A stretch of 64,000 nucleotides of DNA from Allorhodoferax sp032337135 (GCF_032337135.1 NZ_JAVXZZ010000005.1:102201-166200); one strand, 5' to 3'. Positions 41,304 through 51,373 are shown, counted from the stretch's first letter. Notes: a model not told the origin generated them from the letters alone. Numbers and translations are program-made.

Positions 41304-42521
41304 GTGGAGAAAAACAACGTTCCATTCATTCAGCGGAAGTCGACGATTGTTGGAGGTCTGCTGATCCTCGCCGTCATTGTCACGATTGCTTCGTTGGGTC
41401 AAGGCGATGGTGCAAGACCTGCTTCTGCTGGTGGCGCACCTGGGCAGCGCACCCAGCCGAACGGCGAGTCTGCCGGCATGGGAAGCGCCGGACAAACCGC
41501 TGAGTTCAACCAGACCTTCGCTGCACGCCTACGCGAAGAGCAGGCGAAAGAAATAGCAAGGATTGAAAGCGAAGTTAAGCGCGAGATTGATAGCAAGGTC
41601 TCCGCTGAAGCTGAGCGCATCCGACAGGATGCGCGTACGCAACAAGCTGAGTTGCTACAGCGCTTGGACTCGATGACTGCCGCACAGAAAGAGGCTGCTG
41701 CTGCGCTGGAAGAACGTAACCGCCAGGATTCAGCGAAGACACACAAATTCGTGTCGCCGCGTCCGCAGCTGAGCGATCAGAAATTGAGCACCAGCACTGG
41801 CGGTGAGCAAGTGGCTTCGGCAATCGATGCAGGCCTTGCGGGGAGGGAGGGCACTACCAGCAAGCCGGTTATTCCGCCGAATGGTTTTGTGCGCGGACGG
41901 TTGCTCAACGGTGTGGTCGCAACAATTGGCGATGCCCCAACCGCATTTTTGGTGGCGCTGGAAGGAACCTACAAGGCCGCCAATGGTTACACCGTCAACC
42001 TCAACGGGTGCATGGCAAGTGTCGAAGGGCGTCCGAATCTGGCGGCTGGACGAATTGACGGGAAGCCGGCCGAAATCACCTGCAATTTCGAGCAGGAGGG
42101 CAGGGTACAGACATGGCAGGTTGCTGGATGGATCGTTGACGCGACCGACGGCATTCGCGGGCTGAATTCTGTGATCGTGGACAACACCGGCAAGAAGATC
42201 ACGGCCGCGGCCTTGGCTCAATCACTCGCCGTTGCTGGTCAGGCACTCAACGAGTCACAGTATTCAACTACCAACAGCGCCAATGGTGTGAACCGGTCAT
42301 TCACAGGGCTACCCGAAAAGGCCATCGCCGGCGGCGCCCTAGCAGGGGCCGGTCAGGGGTTGAACACGGCCATTGCCGAGCACTATGCGCTATACAAGCC
42401 GACCCTGCAAAAGGGAGCGAACTCCCCGGTTACCTTGGTCATCACAAATGAGTTGCAGGTGCCGCAGCAAGGTGCACACATTACTGGCAACACCAACACC
42501 GTGGAATCGAAAAAGCCATGA
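41304..42521 (+). CDS. traB: Conjugative transfer protein TraB (VirB10-like)
   Basis: 405 residues from GTG 41304, chosen because it lies just after traK and puts the single membrane helix (about 14-31, IVGGLLILAVIVTIASLG) at the N terminus. A coiled coil (about 78-155) is followed by the VirB10-type beta barrel (about 190-390): PNGFVRGRLLNGVVATIG, NLNGCMASVEG, and GWIVDATDGIRGLNSVIVD. It spans inner and outer membranes and gates the channel. The stop overlaps traV by ATGA. Confidence 0.86.
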   Translation: MEKNNVPFIQRKSTIVGGLLILAVIVTIASLGQGDGARPASAGGAPGQRTQPNGESAGMGSAGQTAEFNQTFAARLREEQAKEIARIESEVKREIDSKVSAEAERIRQDARTQQAELLQRLDSMTAAQKEAAAALEERNRQDSAKTHKFVSPRPQLSDQKLSTSTGGEQVASAIDAGLAGREGTTSKPVIPPNGFVRGRLLNGVVATIGDAPTAFLVALEGTYKAANGYTVNLNGCMASVEGRPNLAAGRIDGKPAEITCNFEQEGRVQTWQVAGWIVDATDGIRGLNSVIVDNTGKKITAAALAQSLAVAGQALNESQYSTTNSANGVNRSFTGLPEKAIAGGALAGAGQGLNTAIAEHYALYKPTLQKGANSPVTLVITNELQVPQQGAHITGNTNTVESKKP

Positions 42522-42931
42522 CTAGCATGAGGAACACACCCTTTGTCGTGATGATTTGTGGCTCCTGCCTACTGGCCGGATGTGCCACTCCAGCCAACGA
42601 GGTCAAGATCCCGACTATGCCCATGGAAGCTGCCTACGCGGCCTCCCAAGAGGCCCAGGGGGCAACCCGGCAGCCACTGGAGTCACGCATTGTGCGCGCG
42701 GTCATTGCGCCTGGACGGCCATCGCCCCTCGTGACGGCTCCCGTTGTTCGCACAGCTTACTCATACGAGTGGATTGATAGCGAGGGCAACATGCACTATC
42801 CGGGGTGGCTCGCCATACAGGTCGACACCTTCAAATGGGTAATGCCCGACGAAGGACCGTTGCCTATGGATGGAAGCGTCTCGCGGCCTCCTCTCAGCAC
42901 AGGCGGAGGTGCGAATGTCAAGCAGCCGTGA
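42518..42931 (+). CDS. traV: Outer-membrane lipoprotein TraV (VirB7-like)
   Basis: 137 residues. Signal peptide with lipobox LAGC at about residues 20-23. The mature part is Pro-rich and ends in a polar Gly/Asn tail; WIDSEGNMHYPGW (about 84) is the most distinctive segment. Position between traB and traC and the lipobox identify it as TraV. The start of traC lies inside its last 17 bases. Confidence 0.78.
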   Translation: MTSMRNTPFVVMICGSCLLAGCATPANEVKIPTMPMEAAYAASQEAQGATRQPLESRIVRAVIAPGRPSPLVTAPVVRTAYSYEWIDSEGNMHYPGWLAIQVDTFKWVMPDEGPLPMDGSVSRPPLSTGGGANVKQP

Positions 42932-45434
42932 AAGTAGAGTCAGGCTGGCGCCAGAGGACGCCATGCGCGATCATTTGGAACCATTGTTGAACTACAACTT
43001 CTGCGGGCCGACTCATGGTCTGGAGAACGTGTTTGATCTCAAGGAAGGCGGCTATGGCTACGCACTCAAAGTGACAGTGCCGCCGATTGAATGTCTTGAT
43101 GGGGGAGCAGGTCTTTGTGCAAGCGTGATCAACACGGTGATTTGCTGCTTGCCAATGGATTACACCTGCCAGATAGTGCGGCGCACGGTTTCAAACATTC
43201 GTCACCAGATGGTGCTGTACGCCGAGGTCGAGTCCGTTGGGTTGATTCCCGAGGCTTTTGCCCAACAGAGGTTGGATCAATTCGCCCATGCCAGCAGCCA
43301 TGGGTTTGTGCCGGACAAGCCCGAGTTGAACTTCTATCCGGGTACGGAAGAGCTGTATTTCTTCATCAGTACGCCGAACCTCGAACGATTCTCTTTTGAC
43401 CGTCTGTTTCGTGGCCGGGAGCAGCACATTGAGGACCAGATACAGGCCTTCCGCGCAGCGATTGCCGCGACCAAGGAGACTTTAAGAGACGTCGGACTTC
43501 GCTATGAATCGCTCGGCCCGTCAACCTTCGTTCAGTACGTGGTTTCTGTACTAAACCCCCGATTGATCGAGGATAAGGACTACCTTCCGCCAGTGATGGG
43601 GGACGAAGTTGCTTCGGCGATCAGTAGGGCAGTCCATCTGGAGGATCTGGATTCAAGAGTGGGCTTCGTGTCCCACTACAACGACACCCAGACCCACTTC
43701 CGCGCCATATCGATGATCTGGCAACCGGATGGCGTCAAGCCTGGGATGCTGGACGAAGCAGTGGCGCGCGAACGAGACTGTTCCTTTGTGATGACGGTGC
43801 GTGTGCTTGACACGCGCTCCGAGCAGTTCAGGTTGAAAGCCAAGCGATACCTGGCCAGCAAGATGCGCATGGGCAGCTTCAACGCCGAGGAAATCGACGA
43901 AATGGAAGGCAGCATTGGCGAAGCACTCACACGTGTCGTCAATGGTGAACGCTTCGTAGACGCCCGCCTTACGGTCATAGTGACGGACTCCAGCAAGCGC
44001 AAAGTCGATGATCGCGCCGCTGCGATTCAGTCCCTGCTTGGGCGGTGTGGTCTGCAGTACACCGACATCGAGCGCGACATTGGCGACAGCATCATCATCA
44101 ACGGGTGCTTGCCATTTCCGCGGCGCGATTACGAGCGGGCATTCCAGCGAAGCAAGAGGATGCTGTCCGCAGATGTCGCCGAACTGACGCCCATGGGTGG
44201 GACATGGCCAGGTATTTTCGACAAGCCTTATGCCCTGTATCCCAACCGTCAAGGGCGACCAACGCTGCTCAATCCTGCGGCGCCGGTCAACAAGAACTCA
44301 AACCTCTTGGTGGTTGCTGAGTCCGGCTCAGGCAAGTCGTTCTGGGTAAACGACTATCTCACGCAGACCGCTCGACTACCAGGTGCGTGCCAGTTCATCA
44401 TTTCAACCAAGCCGGATTACCGCAAATGGGCCAAGTTGTTCGGGAAAGAGGTTGAACTCACTTTGGATAGCTGCCCATCGATCTCACCTTTCTGGGGGCC
44501 TGCTGACAATAACGCAATCGACTTCTGGTCGAAACTTGTCCTTGGTATGGTGCACACGGATCGCAACAAGACACCAGACACAGAAGTAAAGCAAGCCATT
44601 TCGCGTGCGGTGACTGAAGCGGCTCACAAGGTCAAACATGTCAGCTCGGGTTATGCGGAGCTGCAGCTGGCCGATATTCAGCTCGCCTTGAACAATGAGG
44701 GGACAGCGCTTGGTGCGAAACTCTCTGAGGCTCTATACGACTACCTGGACAACGGGCGGTACGCAAAGATGTTTCGCGGCGATTCGGCCATCAAACCGGA
44801 AATTGGACGCAGGATCTTCTTCAACCTTGCGGGGATCATGGCGACCGATGCAGGCCCCACTGCGCTCATGTGTGTCATGCGGACTATCGATGCCGTAATG
44901 GCTGACCCAGCGTTGCGCGACGTGCCAAAAATTGCCATGTTTGACGAAGGCTGGAACATCATCGGGACGGACTTCGGTGCGGCCTTCATTGACCGCGCGG
45001 TGCGCACCTATCGCTCAATGGGTGGAACAGTGGGCTTCATAACCCAAGATCCACGGGACCTCGATACGCCAATGGGACGCTCGGTGCTGAACAATACTGC
45101 GACCAAGGTCGTATTGCCTCTGGCAAAGGCTGCAGCCGACTCACTGCCGATGTTCATGGACTTGAACGAGTCCGAACGCGACGCGATCACCAGTTTGCGT
45201 CCGGTCAAAGGCTTCTACAGCGAGTTCTTCATTCAGATGTCAAGCGTGGGATCAACCGTGGCTCGGGTGACACCTTTCCCGCTTCTCTATTCCATGAACA
45301 CCACCGATCCAGATGATGAAGCTGTTCAGTTTCAGATGCTTCAGTCGGGGATGGACTATGAGCACATGATCGAACAGTTTGCGCATCGGTACCCACGTGG
45401 TGTGGCGGCTGCCAAGGCGGGGGCAAGGGTATGA
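42915..45434 (+). CDS. traC: Transfer ATPase TraC (VirB4-like)
   Basis: 839 residues from ATG 42915 with GGAGG 7 bases upstream; the longer frame (42870) lacks a ribosome site. The N-terminal half is the TraC_F domain (LPMDYTCQIV, YPGTEELYFFI). The Walker A box is ESGSGKSF (about residue 468), Walker B IAMFDEGWNI (about 675), and the later motif VGFITQDPRDLD (about 705). It powers pilus assembly and DNA transfer from the inner membrane. It overlaps the next gene by ATGA. Confidence 0.93.
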   Translation: MSSSRESRVRLAPEDAMRDHLEPLLNYNFCGPTHGLENVFDLKEGGYGYALKVTVPPIECLDGGAGLCASVINTVICCLPMDYTCQIVRRTVSNIRHQMVLYAEVESVGLIPEAFAQQRLDQFAHASSHGFVPDKPELNFYPGTEELYFFISTPNLERFSFDRLFRGREQHIEDQIQAFRAAIAATKETLRDVGLRYESLGPSTFVQYVVSVLNPRLIEDKDYLPPVMGDEVASAISRAVHLEDLDSRVGFVSHYNDTQTHFRAISMIWQPDGVKPGMLDEAVARERDCSFVMTVRVLDTRSEQFRLKAKRYLASKMRMGSFNAEEIDEMEGSIGEALTRVVNGERFVDARLTVIVTDSSKRKVDDRAAAIQSLLGRCGLQYTDIERDIGDSIIINGCLPFPRRDYERAFQRSKRMLSADVAELTPMGGTWPGIFDKPYALYPNRQGRPTLLNPAAPVNKNSNLLVVAESGSGKSFWVNDYLTQTARLPGACQFIISTKPDYRKWAKLFGKEVELTLDSCPSISPFWGPADNNAIDFWSKLVLGMVHTDRNKTPDTEVKQAISRAVTEAAHKVKHVSSGYAELQLADIQLALNNEGTALGAKLSEALYDYLDNGRYAKMFRGDSAIKPEIGRRIFFNLAGIMATDAGPTALMCVMRTIDAVMADPALRDVPKIAMFDEGWNIIGTDFGAAFIDRAVRTYRSMGGTVGFITQDPRDLDTPMGRSVLNNTATKVVLPLAKAAADSLPMFMDLNESERDAITSLRPVKGFYSEFFIQMSSVGSTVARVTPFPLLYSMNTTDPDDEAVQFQMLQSGMDYEHMIEQFAHRYPRGVAAAKAGARV

Positions 45435-46564
45435 ATATCAATTTGGCATTCGGTGCAGCAGGCGATGCTGCAGCCATGCAAGAGGAAGCACATCGCACGG
45501 GTACAAAGAGCTTCGCGCGAAGCGTGCCGCCAGCGGGCAGTGGTTCCGAACACCATCCGGAAAGCCTACCCGATGCGCCACCGGCAGAGCCAACAGCGGC
45601 TGAAGGGACCGCACACGAGCCGAGTGTGCCCGCTTTCAAACAGGCCGCATCACGCCCCATGTTCACTCGCGCGGCTACAGCGCAACGTGTGCCTGATGCC
45701 GAACAGGTTGATTCCGTCAATCAGCAAGAAGCACCTGCAGAGGCTACAAAAAATGATGCGCCCGCCCGCTCTATTCGCTGGCGCTGGCGGCCCACGGGTA
45801 AGCCAGGCAAGACGGATGAAGCCAGCTCGTCTGCCAAAGTGCCGAACAAGTCACGTCCTGCAGTGATCATTGCTGCCATGTTTGTCGCTGGAATCGTTGC
45901 GGGCCCTTGGCTGTTGCAGAAGACGGCACCCGCACAGCCGCAGGCGGCCGGCCCAAATCCTTCTGTTCAGGCTGTAGCCGACACGTTGAATCGAGGGACA
46001 TTTGCCAATGCGCCTGCCTCGCCAGTGGCAGTGCCAAACGAGGTCGCAGCGCCGACACCTGCAGCGGACGTGAAAGATCCCATCATTCCCGCTGCAGGTG
46101 AAGAGCGCTATGCAGCGATGCTCGAACGCATGCGAGCAGGGGGGCAAGCTCAGCCTCAAGAGCCGATCACTGTCATCAAGAAAATCAATGCTGCGCAGCA
46201 GCCAACGCCCACAACGTCATCCCAAGTGGATGGCAGTGCAACACCGAAAGACCCGTATCCTGCTGAAGCTATCCCATTGGAGATCGAGAAGACAGCGAAA
46301 TCGGCCAAGGCCCAAGAACAAGCCATCGTGATCGAGCGCCACCTTAGTCCGTCGGGTAACTACACGGTGCTTCGGATAGAGCGCAATCCCCAGGGGCAAC
46401 TCGCAGCGCTGCTCATGCCTACGGGTGGGCGGCAGGCGATTGACTCGGCCTGGGTATTCGTGGGTGACGCGACAACGGACGGAATGGTCATCGAGAACAT
46501 CACAGGGAACTCTGTGGTCCTGAGAACCCCAAGTGGTCGGAGTATCCAAATTGCAGTGCACTGA
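45431..46564 (+). CDS. Membrane-anchored protein with PilP/TraP-like C-terminal domain
   Basis: 377 residues. The cytoplasmic N terminus (about 1-138) is polar. One membrane helix (about 139-157, AVIIAAMFVAGIVAGPWLL) leads to an Ala/Pro-rich stalk. The C-terminal domain (about 295-377) has YTVLRIERNPQGQLAAL, AWVFVGDATTDGMVI and VVLRTPSGRSIQIAV, reminiscent of GspC/PilP HR-type domains or IncI TraP. In F this slot after traC holds other small genes. The N-terminal INLAFGAAGDAAA resembles LNLAFDFGDVAAA of the protein at 55459. Function in the transfer channel is inferred from context. Confidence 0.68.
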   Translation: MNINLAFGAAGDAAAMQEEAHRTGTKSFARSVPPAGSGSEHHPESLPDAPPAEPTAAEGTAHEPSVPAFKQAASRPMFTRAATAQRVPDAEQVDSVNQQEAPAEATKNDAPARSIRWRWRPTGKPGKTDEASSSAKVPNKSRPAVIIAAMFVAGIVAGPWLLQKTAPAQPQAAGPNPSVQAVADTLNRGTFANAPASPVAVPNEVAAPTPAADVKDPIIPAAGEERYAAMLERMRAGGQAQPQEPITVIKKINAAQQPTPTTSSQVDGSATPKDPYPAEAIPLEIEKTAKSAKAQEQAIVIERHLSPSGNYTVLRIERNPQGQLAALLMPTGGRQAIDSAWVFVGDATTDGMVIENITGNSVVLRTPSGRSIQIAVH

Positions 46565-46958
46565 TCCTGATTTTCTTGACGCATTGGGCGGCACCAACCT
46601 CGCATTGGCCAGCGATGCCATGTGCTTGCTCAGCAGGCTCGACAGCGATGGCGTGTTGCAAAAAGCGCGCGCTGGCCTAGTACCCTATGGATCGCGCGAT
46701 TTCCGCGTCTATACGGGCCTGTACGCATTGGCAGACACGCTCTTGCAGCAGGCTTTGCCGGGCGACGAACTGGCATTTGACCTCTACGATGCATTACGGT
46801 TGGCATGGCCCGAGAAACAGGTACCAGCCACCGACGAATTCAAGGCCATGCACGACGCATGGAGAACACACACACCCTACATGGCAAAGGCTGAAACGGA
46901 ATGCGTCGATCTCGCCATGCACCGGCGTGTGAAGCAATTCATGGAGGGTTGCGCGTGA
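46551..46958 (+). CDS. Unknown small protein in transfer operon
   Basis: 135 residues from TTG 46551, which has GGAG 8 bases upstream; GTG 46533 (141 residues) is the alternative, both overlapping the previous gene. It is helical, soluble and has no signal or membrane segment. Aromatic and acidic residues in LPGDELAFDLYDALRLAWPE (about 69-88) and Cys near both ends are noted. Its last GTGA overlaps the start of the trbC-like gene. No family recognised. Confidence 0.6.
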   Translation: MQCTDPDFLDALGGTNLALASDAMCLLSRLDSDGVLQKARAGLVPYGSRDFRVYTGLYALADTLLQQALPGDELAFDLYDALRLAWPEKQVPATDEFKAMHDAWRTHTPYMAKAETECVDLAMHRRVKQFMEGCA

Positions 46959-47779
46959 TTCGTTGCATCGCGTGGCTTGTCGCAGTCTTTGCAACCGTGG
47001 TTTGTGAGGCCCAGCAGGTCGGGCCGCAGGACCGCTCCTGTCTGTCGAGTTTCGCTGTTGGCTACAGTAAGTGCACGAATCAAGTCCAACAAGCCGAGTT
47101 GAGCACCAATGCTCTTGCTCCTAAGACAGCGCCCGAAAGCGTTGAGGTACCCAGAGAGAAGAGTGTCATAGCTGCCAAACCAAGCAAGCAGGGCGTGTCT
47201 GAAGCTGAGGTCGACGCGTATCTGCAGAACTACGGCAAACCGACACGAGAGTCAGCACGCGCGATGCTCGATCCAACGGACGAAAACATCGCAGCGATGG
47301 CCCGTAGCATTCGTCAGCAGACAGCCACTGCAAGCTATGTTGCCGGGCGCATGACGGCACTGCAGCAGGTCGATCCTGGCCTGGTTGCGATCAACCCATC
47401 GTTCGCCAGCGAGGATTTGCCATACCTCAGCGGCATGCGCATCGTTCTCCATACGGCAACGGGATGCTCTGAATGCGATAAGGCTGTGGTGATGCTGCAG
47501 CGCCTGGTTGCTGAGTCGCCAATTCTGGATGCACGAGTAGTAGTGCACGGGGTTTCAGATGGCAAGGCTTTGTTGCTTGAATTGGCTCGTGTTGGCATCA
47601 CTCTGCCCGCGACGGCGGCCACACCTGCCCAGGGACGTTTTGCCAAGTACGTGCCGGTCGCACTCGCTGCAGATACCCGCTACGGCAAGGAAGCAGTAAT
47701 GAATGAATTCCGCAACACACAGGAATTGAGAACGTCGTTGGCAAACATCCGCAAGTCCGCTATGGAGGAGAAGAAATGA
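46955..47779 (+). CDS. trbC: TrbC-like periplasmic thioredoxin-fold protein
   Basis: 274 residues from GTG 46955, overlapping the previous stop (GTGA) and with GGAGG upstream; gives a clean signal peptide (cleaved at CEAQ). The mature protein has a polar N-terminal part. The C-terminal half (about 165-260) has MRIVLHTATGCSECD with a CxxC-like pair, RVVVHGVSDG and KYVPVALAAD, the order of TrbC_Ftype thioredoxin-fold proteins of pilus assembly. The CSEC motif could be redox-active, unlike most TrbC proteins. Overlaps the next gene by four bases. Confidence 0.62.
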   Translation: MIRCIAWLVAVFATVVCEAQQVGPQDRSCLSSFAVGYSKCTNQVQQAELSTNALAPKTAPESVEVPREKSVIAAKPSKQGVSEAEVDAYLQNYGKPTRESARAMLDPTDENIAAMARSIRQQTATASYVAGRMTALQQVDPGLVAINPSFASEDLPYLSGMRIVLHTATGCSECDKAVVMLQRLVAESPILDARVVVHGVSDGKALLLELARVGITLPATAATPAQGRFAKYVPVALAADTRYGKEAVMNEFRNTQELRTSLANIRKSAMEEKK

Positions 47780-49089
47780 TTACGGCAATGCAGTATCTGA
47801 TCCGCACCGTTGCCATGACCGTAACGGTTGGCTTGATCGTGCCCACTGCCTACGCACAAGGCGCATCCGGCACTGGCGCCTTCGGCAGCACCACCAGTGC
47901 CGATAGCGCCCGGTTTGGCGCGCTGGTAGGGGCATCAACCGGATACCGGCCTGCATTCGCCGCGCCGGCACTGACTGCTTCCGCTTGGGGTGGGGCCCCA
48001 GCACAAAGCTGTGCTGGCGTGGACTTCGATACCTTCCTGAATACCGTCAAGCCAGGGGAGGTACTGAATAACCTGCAGACGACGTACCAGAGTGGCCCGC
48101 AAGCAGCTGTCGCCAACTACGTCCTGTCCCTCAACACTGCCAATCCAACCTTGGCAGCCACTTTGGACATGATGGACCGGATGTACTCTTCCCGTTACCA
48201 AGCATTCGCGCAACTCTGCCAGGCGCAGGAAACGGCCCGACTGAGCTCGGACCCCAATACCCGCAGAATGGCGGAGGCAAGTGACCAGTGCTTCGCATCC
48301 CAGGTCGCCACAGGAACATCGCCAACAGAAGCCTTGCGCCAGTGCAAGAACGTGTCGGTTGTCGCGGCACAAGCCATACCAGCCAAGGATGATTTGAAGA
48401 CGTTTTTGACCAACAACACCAATGTGACGGTTACTGGTGAGGTCGAGAAGCTGCTCCCTCTACTCTCGGATGAGCGAATCACTTCCGATGGGGTGCAGGT
48501 GCGTGCCCCTGAGATGAGCCTGACACAACTCAAGGGGAACATTGAGGATCGCGCGCACAACGCACTGATCCAGATTCTTGATGGCAAATCGCCCAACACA
48601 ATCGCTCCGTGCAAGGGTGATGACTACTCGAAGCCCCCGGCAGCAGCTTCTGAGGCATGTATACCGGACGCAGCCAGTGGTCTGGTGCGCGGGCAGGTGT
48701 TCCTGGCCGCAAGGCAGTTGAACGCTACGGAGCAGGAGATGTATGTTTCTGCCCTGAGTGAACAGATTGCGGCGGTAACCGTGCAGTCGACCATCATCGC
48801 ATTGCGTCAGTCCCTGCTGAACATGACTCCAAAGAACGGAGCCGCCATCCCAGCTGGTGAACTGGCGACACGACGAGCACGCATCACCGGGGAAATTGTT
48901 CGCCTGGAAAACGATGCCACGCAATTGGCCAAGATCGCCGACCAAAGGGCCCAAGTTGCCCGCACCCAATTGCTCGCGATGCAGCGTGCGACGGAGCAAG
49001 TTGCAGTGCGGCGGGAGAATGCGGAGAAGGCAATCCCCAAGCCGAAAGAACACGCAATGACCGGCGTTAAGTCGTTTTTCGGTCTGTGA
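47776..49089 (+). CDS. Periplasmic TraH-like pilus assembly protein (tentative)
   Basis: 437 residues with a signal peptide (cleavage at AYAQ, about residue 27). SCAGVDFDTFLNT (about 79) and a later SSRYQAFAQLCQAQE (about 138) resemble the CGGxDxxLG and SSCQAAQ signatures of TraH. The C-terminal third is a long coiled-coil helix region (about 330-420), also like TraH. Position before a TraG-like protein supports it. Some Cys positions differ, so a PFL_4711-type protein of integrating elements is an equal alternative. Confidence 0.55.
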   Translation: MITAMQYLIRTVAMTVTVGLIVPTAYAQGASGTGAFGSTTSADSARFGALVGASTGYRPAFAAPALTASAWGGAPAQSCAGVDFDTFLNTVKPGEVLNNLQTTYQSGPQAAVANYVLSLNTANPTLAATLDMMDRMYSSRYQAFAQLCQAQETARLSSDPNTRRMAEASDQCFASQVATGTSPTEALRQCKNVSVVAAQAIPAKDDLKTFLTNNTNVTVTGEVEKLLPLLSDERITSDGVQVRAPEMSLTQLKGNIEDRAHNALIQILDGKSPNTIAPCKGDDYSKPPAAASEACIPDAASGLVRGQVFLAARQLNATEQEMYVSALSEQIAAVTVQSTIIALRQSLLNMTPKNGAAIPAGELATRRARITGEIVRLENDATQLAKIADQRAQVARTQLLAMQRATEQVAVRRENAEKAIPKPKEHAMTGVKSFFGL

Positions 49090-49107
49090 ACAAAGCAGAG
49101 GTGACCA

Positions 49108-50814
49108 ATGGGTGACGCAGTCGATCGCATGTACGAGGTGGCCTTGTTCGGCTATGCATTCGGACAGCATTTCTACCCATTTTTCAAGAGCGGGATGGCG
49201 ACGTACTTGCTGTTCCCACTGATGGCTGCAGCATTTGTGTGGCGTATGTGGGGAGCAGTTCTTGAGCAAGACGATTCCACCGTGCTCGCCACCATCAAAT
49301 GGGTTGCAGGAAGCATGGCTGTTCTGGCCTCGCTGTACAACCCCGCGACGTTTTCACTGGCAGAGAAGGCTGACCTGAGCGGCAGTCAGCTTGGGATCAA
49401 GTATCTTGAAACGAAAAAGGAGTTGTTTGGCACTGACCAGGGGTCGATGCCATGGCTTGCGCACAAAGTTGATCAGTACATGAATGGCTGGGTCCAGTTC
49501 AGCGCCGAGCTTGCTGATAGGCGCAATCGCTTCATCTTCCCAGGAACCGCACAAGCGGCACTAGAAGAGTTCTCGAAGGCGTCTTCCCTGGAAGATCCAC
49601 AGATTCGATCCATTCTTTCCCAGTGGCAGCAGATCGTTGTGCCCTATCTGCTGCAGAACGCAAGCTTGAAGCAAAAGCTGGAGGCCGAGAAGCTTGTTGC
49701 CTTTCTGACGTACCCAGTCACATCTTCGTCAGATGTTGCAGACGCGGACCAAATCGCAGAACGGTCGCGAAGAGTAATCCAGATTCTGAAGACAGAAACA
49801 ACTCTCGATCTCGTTGCGGCAACACGCAACCTATCGGCCATGCTTAACGATCCACGTTACCGTCTTGGCGGGACCGCTATGAGTGTGGATGCAAACGAAA
49901 CGGCCGTCCTGGCACCGATGATTGGAGCCTACACAACCAATGGCCCGGTGGCACCCGCGATCGCGCCAAATGGGTATCCATCGTCCGCCGTCAATGCCTA
50001 TAACAAGGGCTATTCCGTGCTCAGCGCTATAGCGAATGACTCCCGTCGACAACCGTTAGCGAGTTATGACAATTTCGGCGATCTCTATGAACACATCGGG
50101 CTTGCTGTGGATGTTGCCCTGGCACGGCGGCAGTTACAAAGCGCAGAAACCGTTCAAGTATTCGGCATAACCTGCCTGAATCATGGTGATGCATATTGCA
50201 GGCAAGCGCTTGTTACGGCACCAACGAGTATGCAAGCGACAAAGGATGGAATTGACTGGAGCAACAAAATACTGAGGGCAACCCACATGCTCGGAGATCT
50301 GGCTGCAATAGTCGATGCAACTCAACTTGAGTTCGCGAAGGTCAAAATCCCGTTGTACATTGGTGTAGCTAAAGGAATTGTCACCATTGCAACTCCTTTT
50401 TTTATGATTTTCATGCTCTGGCCAGGGCGCTTTGTCATGGGGCTGACGTACATACTTGGCGGCTATGTGTTGGTTGGGCTTTGGATGAGTTGCTACATCA
50501 TTTGGACTTACTTGGTTTCGGATTTCATGTTCGGTACCGAAGCACTGTCCAGCGGTAAACAAATTTTAGGTTGGAGCAATGCGATAGGTTCCTACGGAAC
50601 TATGGTTGATGCATTAAAGATGGGGTACGGTGCCCTTGGGACGTTTTGCTTTCTTTTGGTATTTGGTGGCATGGACAAGATCAATCGGTCTGTGGGGCGG
50701 CAACCCACTGCAATAGGCGGAACCATTAAACAGGGTATTCAAGGTGCAGCAACCAAGACAGTTACCGGCGGAATATTGAAGAAATTGCCGGGGAAGTTCT
50801 CGCCTGGTGGTTAA
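49108..50814 (+). CDS. TraG N-terminal-like polytopic protein (VirB6-like)
   Basis: 568 residues. Membrane segments near the N terminus (about 24-40 and 58-80) with a central periplasmic domain of about 300 residues, then three to four helices at about 410-515 (IGVAKGIVTIATPFFMIFMLWPG, LTYILGGYVLVGLWMSCYIIW, MGYGALGTFCFLLVFGG). This is the arrangement of the TraG_N domain; the long periplasmic C-terminal entry-exclusion-related domain of F TraG is absent. It probably helps form the inner-membrane channel and mating-pair stabilisation. Last large gene of the operon. Confidence 0.7.
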   Translation: MGDAVDRMYEVALFGYAFGQHFYPFFKSGMATYLLFPLMAAAFVWRMWGAVLEQDDSTVLATIKWVAGSMAVLASLYNPATFSLAEKADLSGSQLGIKYLETKKELFGTDQGSMPWLAHKVDQYMNGWVQFSAELADRRNRFIFPGTAQAALEEFSKASSLEDPQIRSILSQWQQIVVPYLLQNASLKQKLEAEKLVAFLTYPVTSSSDVADADQIAERSRRVIQILKTETTLDLVAATRNLSAMLNDPRYRLGGTAMSVDANETAVLAPMIGAYTTNGPVAPAIAPNGYPSSAVNAYNKGYSVLSAIANDSRRQPLASYDNFGDLYEHIGLAVDVALARRQLQSAETVQVFGITCLNHGDAYCRQALVTAPTSMQATKDGIDWSNKILRATHMLGDLAAIVDATQLEFAKVKIPLYIGVAKGIVTIATPFFMIFMLWPGRFVMGLTYILGGYVLVGLWMSCYIIWTYLVSDFMFGTEALSSGKQILGWSNAIGSYGTMVDALKMGYGALGTFCFLLVFGGMDKINRSVGRQPTAIGGTIKQGIQGAATKTVTGGILKKLPGKFSPGG

Positions 50815-50874
50815 CGAATGAAGTCGTCGTACCAATAGGTCGAACGTCGCAACGCCCAACTGGAGCTATTTTTT

Positions 50875-51042
50875 ATGGCAACCCGAGTTAAACAAGAGCA
50901 CTGGGTGATGACGGTACTGCTGGCCATTTTGTGGCCACTGAAGGTCACCGCAGTTTATTTCCTCGACTGCCTGCGCGATGTTGTCGCCAGTGTGAAGAGA
51001 GAGTGGAGCACGCGCAAGCGGTATACCGGGTGGGAGCGATAA
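50875..51042 (+). CDS. Small membrane protein (55 aa)
   Basis: A 56-codon frame with one hydrophobic segment (MTVLLAILWPLKVTAVYFL, about 12-30) and a basic C-terminal tail (KREWSTRKRYTGWER). GGAG sits 7-8 bases upstream and its stop codon abuts the next ATG. It is short enough to be missed by automatic calling. Function unknown; inner-membrane localisation is likely. Confidence 0.6.
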   Translation: MATRVKQEHWVMTVLLAILWPLKVTAVYFLDCLRDVVASVKREWSTRKRYTGWER

Positions 51043-51360
51043 ATGGGTGACATGCCTACTATTCGCAGGTGCGTCTACGCGCTTGCTTGCTTGTTAGTGC
51101 TGTACTCCGCATTGTTTGTTGGCGTGGAGAGCCCAACATTTTTTCGTATCAGCCTGGTTGTCTCTGGATTCTTCATGGCCTTCCCGGCCGATCAACTTGT
51201 CCGCCTCTTCAACATGACGACTGATAGAAGGGCGGAGGCCAAAGATTTCCTGTTCGCTGCGGCGCTAGACCCATCAGAGGGACACTTCGAACCTGAAGAC
51301 TACACGCTGGTTGGCGTCATCACCGACGTGATCAAACTCAACCCAGACGACCCAGACTGA
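51043..51360 (+). CDS. Small membrane protein, possible membrane part of coupling protein
   Basis: 105 residues with two membrane helices (about 10-27 and 33-51) and a cytoplasmic acidic tail of about 45 residues. Two N-terminal helices followed by a cytoplasmic part is what the coupling ATPase at 51551 lacks. A split coupling protein is therefore possible, but the tail has no recognised motif. Starts right after the 55-residue protein stop. Confidence 0.6.
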   Translation: MGDMPTIRRCVYALACLLVLYSALFVGVESPTFFRISLVVSGFFMAFPADQLVRLFNMTTDRRAEAKDFLFAAALDPSEGHFEPEDYTLVGVITDVIKLNPDDPD

Positions 51361-51373
51361 TGGGCCGGAATGC